Assembly (NCBI GenBank): GCA_017561615.1
Contig: JAFZBT010000088.1
Span: 1 to 6,535, forward strand
DNA from: Erysipelotrichaceae bacterium
GTDB taxonomy: Bacteria > Bacillota_I > Bacilli_A > Erysipelotrichales > Erysipelotrichaceae
Length of the DNA stretch: 6,535 nt
Direction of reading: 5' to 3'
In this document: piece by piece, positions 5,843 through 6,535 of the stretch
Layout of the letters: each line of letters starts with the position of its first letter
Numbering within the stretch: the first letter of the stretch is position 1
Translations under genes and position numbers: made by a program
Notes under the pieces: generated by a model
The model's input: the letters and a program-made list of their open reading frames with translations, nothing else
Told to the model about the DNA's origin: nothing
The model's database searches: none

Positions 5843-6535
5843 TCTCATTCTCCTTATCAATGATTTCGGTATTCTCTTCTCTTTCAGCCCGGGGCAGCAG
5901 ATCGTAGGCTTTCCGGAGCTGTTCATTCTGAATGTGGGTATAGATCTGGGTGGTCGATATGTCGGAGTGGCCCAAAAGCTCCTGAACGCTTCTGAGGTCG
6001 GCGCCGCTGGAAAGCATGTGGGTCGCAAAGCTGTGACGGAGGGTATGCGGGGAAATGTCCTCATTCAGACCTAGCTCTTCCGCCTTTTTCTTTATCAGCG
6101 TGAAGACATACTGTCTGGTAAGCGGATTGCCCAGATGATTGATGAAGAACAGCGTATTGTTCTTATGGCGGTTGAACAGCGGCCTGATGACGGTGAAGTA
6201 ATGCTTCATCATCGCCCCGGTTTCCTCATTTATCAGGACCAGTCTTTCCTTTGATCCCTTACCGAAGATGCGGAGCTGGCTGTGCGTCAGGTTTACCTGC
6301 CGGATCTGCAGACTGCAGAGTTCCGAGACCCGCAGTCCGCTGACATAGGTAAGCTGCAGGATCAGATGCTGGAAATACTGCTTCTCATCATTCAGATCGA
6401 AGCTGGAGAGCAGCTTTTCCACGTCGCTTTCATTGAGGAACAGCGGCAGGTGGTCTCTGGTCTTGCGGATCGAAAGGCTTCCCACCGGAGAGGTAATGTT
6501 GTAATTGAGAAAAAGGTGGTTGTGGAAATTCCGCA
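5823..6535 (-). CDS. XerC/XerD-type tyrosine recombinase, N-terminus beyond window
   Basis: This is the C-terminal catalytic part of a phage-integrase-family recombinase that would, with a partner, resolve chromosome dimers at dif. The catalytic set is complete: Arg in TYVSGLRVSEL, Lys in GKGSKERLV, HTLRH for the His-x-x-Arg pair, LGHSDISTTQ for the third histidine, and the nucleophilic Tyr in IYTH. The wording GADLRSVQELLGHSDISTTQIYTH resembles chromosomal XerC/XerD rather than transposon integrases; DISTTQ leans to XerD. The frame stays open to the window edge, with codons before the GTG at 6485 reading FHNHLFLNYNITSP, like the linker after the SAM-like core-binding domain. That GTG is therefore not a start, and about 80-100 residues lie outside. 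An acidic, Asn-rich tail of ~25 residues follows the catalytic domain. The gene overlaps glnA by 20 bases. Whether it is xerC, xerD or a single-Xer enzyme is undecided. Confidence 0.85.
   Translation of the reverse strand, partial: RNFHNHLFLNYNITSPVGSLSIRKTRDHLPLFLNESDVEKLLSSFDLNDEKQYFQHLILQLTYVSGLRVSELCSLQIRQVNLTHSQLRIFGKGSKERLVLINEETGAMMKHYFTVIRPLFNRHKNNTLFFINHLGNPLTRQYVFTLIKKKAEELGLNEDISPHTLRHSFATHMLSSGADLRSVQELLGHSDISTTQIYTHIQNEQLRKAYDLLPRAEREENTEIIDKENENVQNSK
5849..5856 (-). promoter_or_regulatory. Ribosome binding site of glnA
   Basis: The minus strand reads TAAGGAGA, nearly the full SD consensus. It leaves 7 bases from GGAG to ATG 5842 but only 1 base to the ATG at 5848, so 5842 is the likely start. 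The site lies inside the coding sequence of the recombinase gene, suggesting coupled translation. Confidence 0.7.

Noticed and set aside
5408..5863. Plus-strand 151-codon open frame opposite glnA
   Set aside because: It mirrors the codons of glnA, with no SD and no recognisable domain; the opposite strand has all glutamine synthetase motifs.
5843..6064. N-terminal extension of glutamine synthetase up to an upstream ATG (550 residues)
   Set aside because: The extra 74 residues are Pro/Arg/Ser-rich, unlike any glutamine synthetase, and lie out of frame inside the Xer catalytic domain. A strong SD sits before ATG 5842.
6483..6485. GTG as the true start of the recombinase
   Set aside because: The frame is open upstream to the window edge and continues with residues resembling the linker after the N-terminal core-binding domain. 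A protein starting here would lack that domain.
5823..6535. Integrase of a mobile element with an attachment site
   Set aside because: The sequence resembles chromosomal XerC/XerD, no phage or transposon genes are near, and I found no direct-repeat attachment sites in the window.

Overview
The window looks like chromosomal DNA of a Gram-positive, gut-type Bacillota bacterium. My best guess is Erysipelotrichia or a relative, inferred from the general look of the proteins and not proven. Strong Shine-Dalgarno (SD) sequences (TAAGGAG, AGGAG, GAGGTGA), sigma-A-like promoters and hairpin/T-run terminators support Bacillota. The first ~110 bases do not fit: they are more GC-rich and encode a signal peptide of Bacteroidota style, and they abut the middle of an acyl-CoA synthetase gene. 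That edge is most simply a chimeric join.

Layout. Plus strand: a short foreign-looking leader ORF (12-113); a 5'-truncated AMP-binding acyl-CoA synthetase with a lysine-rich tail (114-1586) closed by a terminator; then a two-gene unit of a membrane-anchored SanA/YdcF-type DUF218 protein (1685-2371) and a RimJ/RimL-type GNAT acetyltransferase (2381-2872). A terminator hairpin at 2893-2935 serves the convergent genes on both sides. Minus strand, in transcription order from the right edge: a XerC/XerD-type tyrosine recombinase (5823-6535, N-terminus outside the window), a type I glutamine synthetase (4412-5842) that overlaps it by 20 bases, a terminator, and a separately promoted membrane protein gene (2947-4317).

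The membrane protein is the most interesting item. It is one uninterrupted reading frame joining a complete MntP-type manganese exporter (about 190 residues, 6 membrane segments) to a complete GufA-like ZIP metal transporter (about 255 residues, 8 segments). Exporters of the MntP family and ZIP carriers normally act as separate proteins, usually in opposite directions, so a single 14-segment chain suggests an integrated metal-homeostasis transporter. I do not know of a characterised protein of this architecture.

The remaining genes are housekeeping or envelope/stress functions: fatty-acid activation, nitrogen assimilation, chromosome-dimer resolution, envelope maintenance and acetylation. They do not form an obvious joint pathway. 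No tRNA, rRNA, CRISPR array, insertion sequence or gene-free stretch above 300 bases is seen.
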